Below are positions 1-9,195 of a stretch of 64,000 bases of DNA, piece by piece. The translations under genes and the position numbers were made by a program. The notes below the pieces were generated by a model. The model saw nothing but the letters and a program-made list of their open reading frames with translations, had not been told where the DNA came from and made no database searches. Position 1 is the first letter of the stretch. Each line of letters starts with the position of its first letter. The DNA is from Hydrotalea flava (GTDB taxonomy: Bacteria > Bacteroidota > Bacteroidia > Chitinophagales > Chitinophagaceae), in NCBI RefSeq assembly GCF_001623405.1, contig NZ_LUHG01000039.1, forward strand, positions 62,001-126,000, in the 5' to 3' direction.

Positions 1-1
1 A

Positions 2-193
2 ACAGGCATAATGCTTGCAGTTGAAATGACGTCAGATTTTCAAATGGTTCTACCTTTAATTTTTACCTGTTTTATTGCATCCACAATGACCACTATTTTA
101 GGTAACCAACCTGTTTATTCCATTCTTTTAAAAAGAGTTTTAAACAATCCTGCCAATTCAGATATTATCATTCAACAAAATAAATCTGCCTAA
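2..193 (+). CDS. ClC family chloride channel/antiporter, C-terminal fragment
   Basis: This is the last 63 codons of a gene that enters from the left edge. The fragment matches the C-terminal membrane helices of ClC chloride channels and Cl-/H+ antiporters. It has an AVEMTSDFQMVLPL stretch like the VLELT-NYQLLLPL helix of the family. It also has QPVYSILLKRVL, which aligns with the helix R segment that carries the central chloride-coordinating tyrosine (KPLYSAILARTL in the E. coli protein, from memory). The protein ends soon after helix R, so it has no C-terminal CBS pair. The upstream part is outside the window, so channel versus antiporter (the gating and proton glutamates) cannot be judged. 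Confidence 0.75.
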   Translation, partial: TGIMLAVEMTSDFQMVLPLIFTCFIASTMTTILGNQPVYSILLKRVLNNPANSDIIIQQNKSA

Positions 194-291
194 TGTACAT
201 TTTGCAATTTTCAGTCAACAAAGTGAACAAACTGCCTTTTATCGTTATTATTAAAGTGTACAATAATTAATTTATACAGAAAAGTTTCATT

Positions 292-770
292 ATGGCTACT
301 CCATCTTTTACATTAATTGATGCACTTCGTAAAACAGCAGAAAAATTACAAAATGGCGCATCCTATACCTGGGGCAATCATGGTATTTGCAACTGTGGTA
401 ATTTATTGCAAGTTGTAACAAAATTGAGTAAAGAAGAGATTTTAACCTATGCCCATACCGGATTGGGTGAGTGGACCGAACTGGCAGAAGAATATTGTAA
501 CGTTACCAATACACCGTTAATTTATTGCTGAAAAAATTACAAGAGTTGGGCTTAACCCCAACCGATATTCATAATATAGAATACTTAGAAGAACGTGCTG
601 TATTAAATTGTTTACCGAGTGGTTTTAGGTGGCTCAAAAAAAGCAATAGGCCCGATGTAATTGTTTACCTGCAAACTTTTGCTAATGTATTGGAAGAGCA
701 ACTAACCGACCAAATAAATATTTCAGCAATATGGCTATTATCGCCAGAAGAAACTTATGCCATTTATTAA
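292..770 (+). pseudogene. Conserved Bacteroidota protein of unknown function, split by a -1 frameshift
   Basis: Two overlapping reading frames together give one protein of about 160 residues. The first (292-531) begins MATPSFTLIDALRKTAEKL and has a Cys pair in GICNCGNL. It stops at TGA 529-531. The second (from about 525 to 770) resumes in the -1 frame with LLKKLQELGLTPTDIHNIEYLE and ends near ANVLEEQLTDQ. From memory, Bacteroidota have a family of about 160 residues whose members read straight through this junction (WGH-G-CNCG, then YC-T-, then a G[FL]-DI-HLE-LS segment). That makes a one-base loss near 523-530 the simplest explanation. No function is known to me. A real two-gene overlap with a TTG start at 525, or a sequencing error, are the alternatives. 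Confidence 0.6.
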
Positions 771-826
771 AAGAAAGAAATACCAATCAATAATTTACTG
801 TTATTTTGTGGGCATATCTTTTCTAA

Positions 827-2050
827 ATGGCAAAAGACAAAAAGCAGGCAGCACTTGGTTTTATTTTTATCACTTTATTGATTGATGTTACCGGATTTGG
901 AATCATTATTCCGGTATTACCTAAGCTAATTGAACAACTCATTCATGGCAATTTAAGTCAGGCATCCAATTATGGTGGCTGGTTATTGTTTGTATATGCA
1001 GTGATGCAGTTTGTTTGTGCACCCATTCTGGGTAATTTAAGTGATAGATATGGCAGGCGTCCGATATTACTATTTTCTTTATTTGGTTTTGGAATGGATT
1101 ACCTGCTACAAGGTTTTGCGCCTAATATATTCTGGTTATTTGTGGGCAGGTTTATTGCAGGCATAACCGGGGGTAGTTTTACCACAGCATCTGCTTATAT
1201 TGCCGATATCAGTACCCCTGAAAAAAGAGCGCAAAACTTTGGAATGATTGGTGCAGCATTTGGCTTAGGTTTTATCATAGGACCTGTTTTAGGGGGTATT
1301 TTAGGTCATTACGGACCAAGAGTACCTTTTTTCGCAGCAGCTGTTCTGGCTTTTGTTAACTGGTTATATGGTTACTTTATTCTTCCTGAATCATTGCCTG
1401 CCGAAAACCGCCGAAAATTTGAATGGAAACGCGCCAATCCTCTGGGTTCACTGGTTCAATTAAAAAAATATCCGGTTATTTCCGGTTTGGTTTTCTCCAT
1501 TACATTGTTGTACATTGCCGGCCATGCTGTACAAAGTTGCTGGAGTTATTATACCATGAGTAAGTTTGGCTGGGATGAACGAATGGTTGGCTATTCGCTC
1601 GGGTTCATCGGGTTAATTGTTGGCATTGTACAGGGCGTTTTAATACGTTCCATTATACCCAGATTAGGTCAGGAAAAAAGTATATACATTGGATTAAGTT
1701 TATATGCAATAGGTTTTCTTTTGTTTGCATTTGCCTCAACTACCTGGATGATGTTTGTATTTATGATACCCTATGCGCTGGGTGGTATAGCCGGCCCATC
1801 TATACAAGGTATCATCTCAAACCATGTTCCACCCAACGAGCAAGGCGAATTGCAGGGAGCATTAACCAGTTTAATGAGCGCCACTTCCATTATTGGCCCG
1901 TTAATGATGACACACATCTTCGCTTATTTTACTTCCTCAAAAGCACCGGTACATTTTCCGGGAGCAGCCATGTTATTGGGCGCCTTACTTACTTTTATCA
2001 GTACAGCCTTCGCTTATCGAACACTTAAAGCAGAAAAAACAGACCAATAA
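827..2050 (+). CDS. TCR/Tet-family MFS exporter
   Basis: This 407-residue, 12-helix major facilitator protein resembles class A-C tetracycline/H+ antiporters. The N-terminal segment [16 protein letters not shown] is the typical TetA-like TM1. The loop between TM2 and TM3 has the MFS motif [17 protein letters not shown]4-5 contains [13 protein letters not shown], matching motif C of drug/H+ antiporters. Chromosomal members of this family in Bacteroidota are mostly unassigned exporters, so the sequence does not prove tetracycline resistance. The ATG follows a short intergenic stretch, and the gene appears to be monocistronic. Transport class is secure; substrate is unknown. Confidence 0.85.
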   Translation: MAKDKKQAALGFIFITLLIDVTGFGIIIPVLPKLIEQLIHGNLSQASNYGGWLLFVYAVMQFVCAPILGNLSDRYGRRPILLFSLFGFGMDYLLQGFAPNIFWLFVGRFIAGITGGSFTTASAYIADISTPEKRAQNFGMIGAAFGLGFIIGPVLGGILGHYGPRVPFFAAAVLAFVNWLYGYFILPESLPAENRRKFEWKRANPLGSLVQLKKYPVISGLVFSITLLYIAGHAVQSCWSYYTMSKFGWDERMVGYSLGFIGLIVGIVQGVLIRSIIPRLGQEKSIYIGLSLYAIGFLLFAFASTTWMMFVFMIPYALGGIAGPSIQGIISNHVPPNEQGELQGALTSLMSATSIIGPLMMTHIFAYFTSSKAPVHFPGAAMLLGALLTFISTAFAYRTLKAEKTDQ

Positions 2051-2140
2051 AATATTTGTGTTCCCACGGTAACAAATACATTTCTAAAATTTAGATAGAG
2101 CGATTCTTTCATGCACTGAAATTCACTTAAAATAATGCCG

Positions 2141-2171
2141 TCTGTAATTTACATTCTAAGTACTATATTTG
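2141..2171 (+). promoter_or_regulatory. Candidate Bacteroidota promoter of pdhA
   Basis: TATATTTG at 2164-2171 fits the -7 consensus TAnnTTTG. TCTG at 2141-2144, 19 bases upstream, could be a weak -33 box. The box lies about 20 bases before the GTG start of pdhA, which implies a short 5' leader. Confidence 0.5.
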
Positions 2172-2191
2172 CCCCTCAAAATTGAGTAGCA

Positions 2192-3187
2192 GTGGCAACA
2201 AAATTTACGAAAGAAACATACCTATACTGGTACGAATTAATGCAATTGATTCGCCAGTTTGAGTTGAAAGCAGAAGAAATGTATAAAATGGCCGGAAAAA
2301 TCAGAGGTTTTTTTCATGCCTATGTAGGCCAGGAAGCAATTGCAGCCGGCTGTATGACAGCAACTACGCCCGATGATCCATTCATTACCGGATACAGAGA
2401 CCATGGCTGGGCATTAGCAAAAGGAGTATCACCCAATGCCTGTATGGCGGAATTATATGGAAAAGCTACCGGTTGTTCTAAAGGAAAAGGCGGCAGTATG
2501 CACTTTTTTAGTGTTGAACATAAATTTTATGGGGGTCATGGCATTGTAGGTGCACAAATTGCTACCGGTGCAGGTCTGGCCTTTGCTGAACAATACCGTG
2601 GCACCAATAATGTTGCCTTATGTTTTTTTGGCGATGGCGCTGCCCGTCAGGGAATTTTACATGAAACATTTAATCTGGCTATGCTGTGGAAATTGCCTGT
2701 TATTTTTATTTGCGAAAACAACAACTATGCAATGGGCACTTCTGTTCAACGTACATCAAATGTTGTTGACATTTATAAATTAGCAGATAGTTATGATATG
2801 CCCGGCGATAAAGTAGATGGTATGATTCCGGAAGATGTACACGAAGCCGTAGCCCGTGCCGTAAAACGTGCCCGTGAAGGCGGAGGGCCTACTTTGTTAG
2901 AAATGAAAACATATCGATACAAAGGTCATTCTATTTCTGACCCCCAGAAATACCGTACCAAAGAAGAAGTGGATGAATACAAAAATCAGGACCCCATTCA
3001 CAAGGTTTTACAAACCATCTTAACCAATAAATTTGCTACACAGGAAGAGATTGATGCCATTGATGCTAAAATTGCCCAGGTTGTTGAAGCCTCCGTGCAA
3101 TTTGCTGAAGAAAGTCCATTCCCCGATGATAGTGAAGTTTACAAAGATGTATATGTAAACGACAATTACGTTTTTGATATTGATTAA
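2192..3187 (+). CDS. pdhA: Pyruvate dehydrogenase E1 component, alpha subunit
   Basis: This 331-residue thiamine-diphosphate-dependent E1 alpha subunit decarboxylates pyruvate and passes the acetyl group to the lipoyl domain of E2. The ThDP/Mg motif begins GDGAARQG and ends ENNNYAMGTS. The phosphorylation-loop-like YRYKGHSISDP and the N-terminal RGFFHAYVGQEA are typical of the alpha chain. The start is GTG at 2192, chosen because the protein then begins ATKFTKETYLYWY as in relatives and lies just behind a TAnnTTTG box. The E1 beta and E2 genes are not adjacent. The next gene is 47 bases downstream on the same strand. Confidence 0.95.
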   Translation: MATKFTKETYLYWYELMQLIRQFELKAEEMYKMAGKIRGFFHAYVGQEAIAAGCMTATTPDDPFITGYRDHGWALAKGVSPNACMAELYGKATGCSKGKGGSMHFFSVEHKFYGGHGIVGAQIATGAGLAFAEQYRGTNNVALCFFGDGAARQGILHETFNLAMLWKLPVIFICENNNYAMGTSVQRTSNVVDIYKLADSYDMPGDKVDGMIPEDVHEAVARAVKRAREGGGPTLLEMKTYRYKGHSISDPQKYRTKEEVDEYKNQDPIHKVLQTILTNKFATQEEIDAIDAKIAQVVEASVQFAEESPFPDDSEVYKDVYVNDNYVFDID

Positions 3188-3234
3188 TTAAAACAATAAC
3201 ACAATACAACTTAACACTTAAACCCACTATTGTA

Positions 3235-3924
3235 ATGAGTGAACATACACACCAACACGTTGAAAAAGACCCATTATTAAAAGCTGAATATTTTTGGAAT
3301 AAATATTCAAAACAAATTACCATTGCCGTTATTGCAATTATTGTTGTGGCTGGTGGATGGTATGGATACAATCAATACATTGTTAAACCCAAAGAAGAAA
3401 AAGCAGCAGAAGCTATTTATAAAGCACAGGAATATTTTGCACAGGATTCTTCTAATCTGGTATTAAACGGTGACGGATTTAACAAAGGTGTTCTTTATAT
3501 CATTAAAAACTATGATGGTACAAAATCGGCCAATTTAGCTAAATATTATGCAGGTATCAGTTACCTTAAATTAGGCAATTTCGCAAATGCTGTAAAATAC
3601 CTGAAAGAATTTTCAACCGATGCTCCTCAAATTCAGATGACTGCCTATGGCGCATTGGCTGATGCTGAAGCTGAATTAGGAAAAAATGATGATGCCATTC
3701 AAGATTATAAAAAAGCCGGAACCACTTTCCCTAAAGATGCCTTCTCCTCTTCTGAATACCTGTTCCGCGCAGGTTTATTAAGCGAAACATTAGGTAAAAC
3801 CAAAGATGCCATTGAATTGTATAAAGAAATCAAATCAAAATACCCGCAAACCGATAAAGGCCTTCAGGCCGATAAATACATTTATAGATTAAGCATCGAA
3901 AAAAACGATTTAAGCGTAAAATAA
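3235..3924 (+). CDS. Membrane-anchored tetratricopeptide repeat protein (YfgM-like)
   Basis: The protein has 229 residues. It begins with a short charged, His-rich segment and then one transmembrane helix (about residues 30-50, IAVIAIIVVAGGWYGY). The rest is helical with TPR-type repeats: YYAGISYLKLGNFANAVKYL, ADAEAELGKNDDAIQDYKKA and AGLLSETLGKTKDAIELYKE. This matches the TPR_21/YfgM architecture, in which a single-pass anchor holds a periplasmic TPR domain. Those proteins help chaperone or scaffold envelope proteins, but no specific role can be read here. Its stop codon overlaps the ribH start (TAATG), so the two are translationally coupled. Confidence 0.8.
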   Translation: MSEHTHQHVEKDPLLKAEYFWNKYSKQITIAVIAIIVVAGGWYGYNQYIVKPKEEKAAEAIYKAQEYFAQDSSNLVLNGDGFNKGVLYIIKNYDGTKSANLAKYYAGISYLKLGNFANAVKYLKEFSTDAPQIQMTAYGALADAEAELGKNDDAIQDYKKAGTTFPKDAFSSSEYLFRAGLLSETLGKTKDAIELYKEIKSKYPQTDKGLQADKYIYRLSIEKNDLSVK

Positions 3925-4430
3925 TGACTGGAAAAGGAAATACTACATTACATAAAGGCATCCCCGTAATAAAGGATGCCTTTGTATTATTGGTTAAAAC
4001 CGAATGGAATGCTCCTATTGTTGATGCATTGGAAAAAGGTTGTATCAAAATTTTAAAAGCCAATCATATTGGTTATAAAGTGATGACTGTACCTGGTGCC
4101 ATTGAAATTCCATTTGCTATTCAACAACACTTCGACTTTACTGTTAATATACCCGATGCTTATATTGCATTGGGAACGGTAATAAGAGGCGATACACCAC
4201 ACTTCGATTATGTTTGCAAGTATGTAACCGAAGGTATATTGCAACTAAATTTGAGTTTAGCAAAACCGGTAATTTTCGGTGTACTAACAGTTGAAAATGA
4301 ACAACAGGCCAAAGAAAGAATTGGCGGAATACATGGCCACAAAGGAGAAGAAGCGGCCATTACAGCCATTAAAATGATTGATATAAACAGAAAAATTCAA
4401 AGCCAGCAATTTGAATTTGATTCAAAATAA
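3924..4430 (+). CDS. ribH: 6,7-dimethyl-8-ribityllumazine synthase
   Basis: Lumazine synthase condenses 5-amino-6-ribitylamino-uracil with dihydroxybutanone phosphate in the penultimate step of riboflavin synthesis. Recognisable family blocks are the N-terminal TEWNAPIVDALEKGC, the substrate-binding GAIEIPFAIQQ, and GTVIRGDTPHFDYVC with the catalytic histidine. The length of 168 residues is normal for the family. The ATG overlaps the TAA of the TPR gene by one base. No other rib gene is in the window, and no FMN riboswitch is visible upstream, so expression probably follows the preceding gene. Confidence 0.95.
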   Translation: MTGKGNTTLHKGIPVIKDAFVLLVKTEWNAPIVDALEKGCIKILKANHIGYKVMTVPGAIEIPFAIQQHFDFTVNIPDAYIALGTVIRGDTPHFDYVCKYVTEGILQLNLSLAKPVIFGVLTVENEQQAKERIGGIHGHKGEEAAITAIKMIDINRKIQSQQFEFDSK

Positions 4431-4436
4431 GAAGAA

Positions 4437-5156
4437 ATGAATGTGCAATTGTTTATACCATGTTTTATTGACCAGTTGTACCCGCAGGTTGGTTTCAATA
4501 TGGTAAAAGTACTGCAAAAAGCAGGATGCACGGTTCATTACAATACCAACCAAACCTGTTGCGGCCAACCGGCTTTTAATGCCGGATTTTGGGGCGAATC
4601 AAAAGAAGTTTGTTCAAAATTTATCAAAGATTTTTCAGGAGATGAATTTGTTGTTGCACCCAGCGCCAGTTGTATTGGCTTTGTAAAAAATTACTATCCC
4701 AAACTATTTGAAAACACTTCTATGCACAACGAGGTAAAATCATTAACTGAAAAAGTGTATGAGTTTAGTGATTTTTTGGTAAATATTGTAAAGATAGAAT
4801 CTTTTGGTGCCAGTCTTCCTGCAAAAGCAACGTATCACGACAGTTGTGCAGCCCTTCGGGAATGTGGATTGAAACAGGAACCCAGAAAATTATTGCAGCA
4901 GGTAGCCGGATTAGAATTGGTTGAAATGAATGATGTAGAAACCTGTTGCGGATTTGGCGGAACCTTTGCCGTAAAATTTGAACCCATCAGCGCAGCTATG
5001 GGCGATCAAAAAATAAGCAATGCACTTGCTACAGAAGCTGAATACATTATTAGCACCGATATGAGTTGCCTAATGCACCTACAAGGCATAATTAACTATC
5101 AGCAAAAACCCATTCAGGTAATGCATTTGGCCGATGTGCTGGCAAGCGGTTGGTAA
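4437..5156 (+). CDS. CCG-domain (Fe-S)-binding protein, LutA/YkgE-like
   Basis: This 239-residue protein has two cysteine-rich CCG domains: TCCGQPAFNAG in the first half and ETCCGFGGTFAVKF in the second, each with further partner cysteines (PCF, DSCAALREC). These domains bind Fe-S clusters in heterodisulfide reductase HdrB, GlpC and LutA/YkgE. The size and order fit LutA, part of the LutABC L-lactate oxidation complex. LutB and LutC are not neighbours here, so lactate use is only a family-based guess. It starts 6 bases after ribH and is probably in the same transcript. Confidence 0.85.
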   Translation: MNVQLFIPCFIDQLYPQVGFNMVKVLQKAGCTVHYNTNQTCCGQPAFNAGFWGESKEVCSKFIKDFSGDEFVVAPSASCIGFVKNYYPKLFENTSMHNEVKSLTEKVYEFSDFLVNIVKIESFGASLPAKATYHDSCAALRECGLKQEPRKLLQQVAGLELVEMNDVETCCGFGGTFAVKFEPISAAMGDQKISNALATEAEYIISTDMSCLMHLQGIINYQQKPIQVMHLADVLASGW

Positions 5157-5181
5157 ACTTAGTCAGTTAAAAAATGATATT

Positions 5182-5601
5182 ATGCAATACTGGTTAGTAA
5201 AATCAGAACCTTTTAAATACAGTTGGGAACAATTTGAAAAAGACGGACAAACATTTTGGGACGGCGTGCGCAATTATGGCGCCCGTAACAATTTAAAAGC
5301 CATGAAAAAAGGCGATTTAGTGCTTTGGTACCATAGTAATGAAGGCTTGGAAATTGTAGGAATTGCACAGGTAACTAAAGAATATTATCAGGACCCCACT
5401 ACTGCTGAACCTGCATGGGTAGTGGTTGATTTAAAACCCTTTCAAAAACTTAAAAAACCGGTTTCACTTGCACAGGTAAAAGCAGATGAACGTTTAACAA
5501 ATATGGATTTGGTTCGCTTGGGTAGACTTTCCGTTCAAACCGTAAAACCGGAAGAATGGAAGGTCATTATGCAATTAAGTGAAACCAAACTAAAAAAATA
5601 A
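5182..5601 (+). CDS. EVE domain protein
   Basis: This is a 139-residue stand-alone EVE domain, a PUA-like fold linked to binding of modified bases in RNA or DNA. The family's opening YWLVKSEP is present, followed by W-GVRNYGARNN, MKKGDLVLWYHS and the C-terminal LKKPVSLAQVKAD. The ATG at 5182 is preferred over an upstream in-frame start at 5134, because the domain begins right at MQYWLVKSEP and the longer start would overlap the previous gene. The biological role is not known for free-standing EVE proteins. Confidence 0.9.
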   Translation: MQYWLVKSEPFKYSWEQFEKDGQTFWDGVRNYGARNNLKAMKKGDLVLWYHSNEGLEIVGIAQVTKEYYQDPTTAEPAWVVVDLKPFQKLKKPVSLAQVKADERLTNMDLVRLGRLSVQTVKPEEWKVIMQLSETKLKK

Positions 5602-5627
5602 CGGTATCGCATTTACATTTATTCATA

Positions 5628-6326
5628 ATGCTTAAACCTAATATTGTTGTATTAACCGGAGCCGGTGTTAGTGCCGAAAGTGGATTAAAAACCTTCAGAG
5701 ATGCTGATGGGCTTTGGAATGGTTATGATATCAACGAAGTAGCCACACCACAGGGGTTTGCAAAAAATCCAGCGCTTGTGCTCAATTTTTATAACCAGCG
5801 AAGAAAAGATGTGGCCAATGCACAACCCAATGCTGCACACTATTTCCTTGCATCGTTGCAAGAACAATATTCCGTTCAGATTATTACGCAAAATATTGAT
5901 GATTTACACGAACGAGCCGGAAGTAAAAATGTATTACACCTGCATGGCGAAATTTTTAAAATGCGAAGCATTGCCAACCCCTTCCTAATCTACCCCATTC
6001 ATAGCGATATTCATTTGGGTGATCTTGCACCAGATGGAACACAACTCAGGCCATTTATTGTTTGGTTTAATGAAGAAGTACCCTTACTGGAAAAAGCGGC
6101 AGAATGGGTTGCCGCAGCAGATATATTGATCATTATTGGCACTTCCTTACAAGTATACCCGGCAGCAGGATTAATCAACTTTGTTTTGCCCGATACACCT
6201 ATTGTAATTATTGATAAAAATATACCCCCTTTCCCTTCAAAAAAGAATATCATTACAATTGAGCAGCCTGCTACCAGAGGTGTTGAAAGTTTGCCGGCCA
6301 TCCTTGAGGCACTTAGCGATTCCTAA
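5628..6326 (+). CDS. cobB: NAD-dependent protein deacylase (sirtuin), zinc site absent
   Basis: Sirtuins remove acyl groups from lysine using NAD+. The Rossmann motif GAGVSAESGLKTFRD, the TQNIDDLHERAG block, the catalytic histidine in LHGEIFK and the GTSLQVYPAAGL motif are all present. FYNQRR has the Tyr-x-x-Arg pair that marks class III (SIRT5/CobB) enzymes acting on succinyl or malonyl lysine. The whole 232-residue protein contains no cysteine, so the usual four-Cys zinc module between the catalytic His and RPFIVWFNE is replaced by a short segment. The gene name is by family. It lies 26 bases after the EVE gene. Confidence 0.9.
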   Translation: MLKPNIVVLTGAGVSAESGLKTFRDADGLWNGYDINEVATPQGFAKNPALVLNFYNQRRKDVANAQPNAAHYFLASLQEQYSVQIITQNIDDLHERAGSKNVLHLHGEIFKMRSIANPFLIYPIHSDIHLGDLAPDGTQLRPFIVWFNEEVPLLEKAAEWVAAADILIIIGTSLQVYPAAGLINFVLPDTPIVIIDKNIPPFPSKKNIITIEQPATRGVESLPAILEALSDS

Positions 6327-6492
6327 GTATGTTTTGTCAGGTTAAATTGTTAAAAACTGTTGGTAACAGTATACAAACATAAAATTGCTTGTAACATTGC
6401 ATGTAACATCCGTTCGATATCAATTTTTTATTTGAACAATTTTGAAAAATACATTATCAATACTAACATTCTGATTATCTAAGGCATCATCC

Positions 6493-7818
6493 ATGAAAAA
6501 AATCATTCTCAGCATCATACTGTTTGTATTTGTTACCGGAAATCTGCTTGCACAAAGAAAAGCAACAGCATCTTTACTAGAGTTAGAACACTTTATTCAG
6601 CAAAATAAACAATTGGTAACAGATACAACCAACCCATTCTTATCGATGTTAGAAAAAGGACGCATCCAATATTTTAAACCATTATACAAAGCTTTTGCAC
6701 TAAAAAATGAATTAGTTGATACGCATGGTTTACCGGCCTATAACGAAGATGTAGCGCAGGCTTTGGCATTTGCAGGTGATTATCAGTCGGCTTTGTATTA
6801 TCAAGAACAAGCTTCTGAACCGCTGCCCGACAGCTATATTGACACGGTTACAAAAAAGGTGGAAGCATTGAACAATCTTCAAATGGTTCCTGCCATTCCA
6901 TTTATTTTAAAGCAAGCAGGAAATCGTTCCATTGTTTTAATAAATGAATCGCATAGCAAACCACAGCACAGAGCTTTTGCCATTGTATTGTTAGAAGGAT
7001 TATATCAGCAGGGTTTTAGATACTTAGCTATGGAAACTTTAAATCCTTATAAAAATGCATCTTTAAAACAACTTACCGTACAAACAGGATATTATACTTC
7101 CGAGCCGGTTTGTGGTGAATTGGTGAGAAAAGCATTGCAAATGGGATTTACATTATTGCCTTATGAGGATGAGAATGCCAACCGGCTCAGCAACAATCAG
7201 CGTGATTCAATGCAAGCCGTTCATTTAGCACATTTTATGAAAAAACATCCATCTGAAAAAATTGTAGTGTTGGCCGGGTATGAACACACAGCTCAATTGG
7301 CATGGGATCGTGAAAGTATTCCCATGGCAGTGTATTTGCGCTATTTATCCGGTATAAAACCTTTGAGTATTGACCAGACTGAAATGACCGAGGGTAGTAA
7401 TTCTGATTATGGCCGCTTGTATTATGCAGCATTCGTTCATCAACACAATATTAAACAAACGGTAATCCCTTTGCGTAACAATATACCGGTACAATTGTTA
7501 GATTCGGGAGTGTATGATATGTATGTTGTACACCCACCTACCAAATACCAGGATGGCAGACCTGCCTGGTATAATTTTAATAACACCAGAAAAGAGATAC
7601 CTGTTTCACCCGCATACAAAACACTCTTCTTTGTTCAGGCATTTTATAAAAACGAATGGGGCGAAAAAGAAGAGGGAATTTATATACCTGCAGACCAAAC
7701 TTTTGTAAATGCAGAAAATGGTTTTTACTACCTGTATTTATATCCGGGAAAATACCAAATTGTATACCGCGATAAAGCCTACGCAATATTGGGCACCAAA
7801 GAAATTGCAGTACAGTAG
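6493..7818 (+). CDS. Secreted protein, possibly ChaN/EreA (Tiki-like) superfamily
   Basis: The protein has 441 residues with a clear signal peptide (MKKIILSIILFVFVTGNLLAQ). No full-length family is recognised. The central part contains INESHSKPQHRAFAIVLL, then AMETL, and later VVLAGYEHTAQLA. The order E-x-H, then an acidic ME, then a G-x-x-H block recalls the ChaN / erythromycin-esterase / TraB-Tiki fold, which includes haem-binding and hydrolase members. That link is inferred from motif order only. The first 150 residues are helical and may be repeats. An uncharacterised envelope protein is the safe reading. Confidence 0.6.
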   Translation: MKKIILSIILFVFVTGNLLAQRKATASLLELEHFIQQNKQLVTDTTNPFLSMLEKGRIQYFKPLYKAFALKNELVDTHGLPAYNEDVAQALAFAGDYQSALYYQEQASEPLPDSYIDTVTKKVEALNNLQMVPAIPFILKQAGNRSIVLINESHSKPQHRAFAIVLLEGLYQQGFRYLAMETLNPYKNASLKQLTVQTGYYTSEPVCGELVRKALQMGFTLLPYEDENANRLSNNQRDSMQAVHLAHFMKKHPSEKIVVLAGYEHTAQLAWDRESIPMAVYLRYLSGIKPLSIDQTEMTEGSNSDYGRLYYAAFVHQHNIKQTVIPLRNNIPVQLLDSGVYDMYVVHPPTKYQDGRPAWYNFNNTRKEIPVSPAYKTLFFVQAFYKNEWGEKEEGIYIPADQTFVNAENGFYYLYLYPGKYQIVYRDKAYAILGTKEIAVQ

Positions 7819-7824
7819 TGATAA

Positions 7825-9057
7825 TTATCTAAAAAAGATATATCCAATAATAATGGCTGCTATCACACCAATAAAATCAGCCAGCATGCCGGCCCAAATT
7901 GCATAACGTACTTTTTTAATACCCACACTTCCAAAATACAGGGCTATGATGTAAAAAGTAGTATCTGCTGATCCCTGAAAGGTAGATGCCATTCTGCCCA
8001 CAAAAGAATCAGCACCATGCGTTTGCATTACATCCAACATTAATCCACGTGCACCACTGCCGCTAAATGGCTTCATAATGGCAACGGGCAAAGCAGGAGT
8101 AAAATCGGCATTAATGCCCAATAATTGAATGCCGTGTGTTAACACATCTACCACATAACCTAAGGCACCACTATCTCTAAATACCCGTATTGCAACCAAC
8201 ATACCCACTAAATATGGAATAATTTTCAACACCACATCAAAACCATTTTTTGCGCCATCAATAAAAGCATCAAATACATTTATTTTTTTCCATAAGCCTC
8301 CAATAATAATCAGTACAACAATCAGCATTAACAATAAATTACCCGATACCTTACTAAAAACGGCTTTATCGGGCGCAGATAATCCATTTACCCAAAACAA
8401 TAATGCTCCCATTATGGCCAGCAGGCAAGCCAGCCACGTTACCAAAACCATATCCCATTTTAGTTTTTGCCAAAACCCAACAATAATAATAGACGCCATT
8501 GTTGCAACAACTGTAGCCAATACACAAGGTATAAATACACTGGCCGGTTCATGCGAACCTGCCGCCAAACGATAGGTAAGAATAGATAAAGGAATAATGG
8601 TTAATCCGCTGGTATGTAGCACCAAAAACATAATTTGTGCATTGGTGGCTTTTTCTTTTACCGGGTTTAGCGTTTGCAAACTTTCCATTGCTTTTAACCC
8701 AAAAGGAGTTGCAGCATTATCTAAACCCAACATATTGGCAGAAAAATTCATCACCATCTCGCCCATTGCCGGATGCCCATCCGGCACTTCAGGAAATAAG
8801 CGCTTCATAAACGGATTTAATATTTTCGATAAAAAACGGATAGCGCCTGCCCTTTCTGCAATATTCATCAATCCTAAAAAAAACACCATGGTTCCTGCCA
8901 AAGGAAATGCCACATCAATTACAGAACCTTTGGCAGTATCAAACATTCCATCCACCAATGTTTTAAAAATTTCGGTATCATGTAAAAAAATAAATCTATA
9001 CAATGCAATTACAAATGCAATCAGAAAAAAAGCAATCCATACAATATTCAACGCCAT
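7825..9057 (-). CDS. Fused SpmA-SpmB nucleoside-recognition (Gate) membrane protein
   Basis: This 410-residue polytopic membrane protein carries two Gate/nucleoside-recognition domains in tandem. The first half holds GEMVMNFSANMLGLDNAATPFG, the SpmA hallmark. The second half holds PYLVGMLVAIRVFRDSGA and KPFSGSGARGLMLDV, the SpmB hallmark. In Bacillus these are two spore-maturation proteins. The fusion is common in non-sporulating Gram-negatives, where its function is unknown, though the fold is related to nucleoside transporters. It converges with the preceding plus-strand gene with only 6 bases between them. Confidence 0.88.
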   Translation of the reverse strand: MALNIVWIAFFLIAFVIALYRFIFLHDTEIFKTLVDGMFDTAKGSVIDVAFPLAGTMVFFLGLMNIAERAGAIRFLSKILNPFMKRLFPEVPDGHPAMGEMVMNFSANMLGLDNAATPFGLKAMESLQTLNPVKEKATNAQIMFLVLHTSGLTIIPLSILTYRLAAGSHEPASVFIPCVLATVVATMASIIIVGFWQKLKWDMVLVTWLACLLAIMGALLFWVNGLSAPDKAVFSKVSGNLLLMLIVVLIIIGGLWKKINVFDAFIDGAKNGFDVVLKIIPYLVGMLVAIRVFRDSGALGYVVDVLTHGIQLLGINADFTPALPVAIMKPFSGSGARGLMLDVMQTHGADSFVGRMASTFQGSADTTFYIIALYFGSVGIKKVRYAIWAGMLADFIGVIAAIIIGYIFFR

Positions 9058-9195
9058 TTTATAAAGGTTTTAATACAATCAATGAATGTAAAGCCTGATT
9101 TTACAGTTAAACTGTGCTATTATCCCAACTTTTTATCAGAATTTCAAATACTTGTCTAAAATAGGCTCTTCCAAATTTTCATTGAAAATAAGCAT

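Noticed and set aside
827-2050. Calling the MFS exporter a tetracycline resistance gene
   Set aside because: The family match is clear, but chromosomal members are mostly unassigned, and there is no tetR or other sign of a resistance locus.
8597-9064. 155-codon plus-strand ORF opposite the SpmAB gene
   Set aside because: A complementary-strand shadow of a well-supported gene, with no family features.
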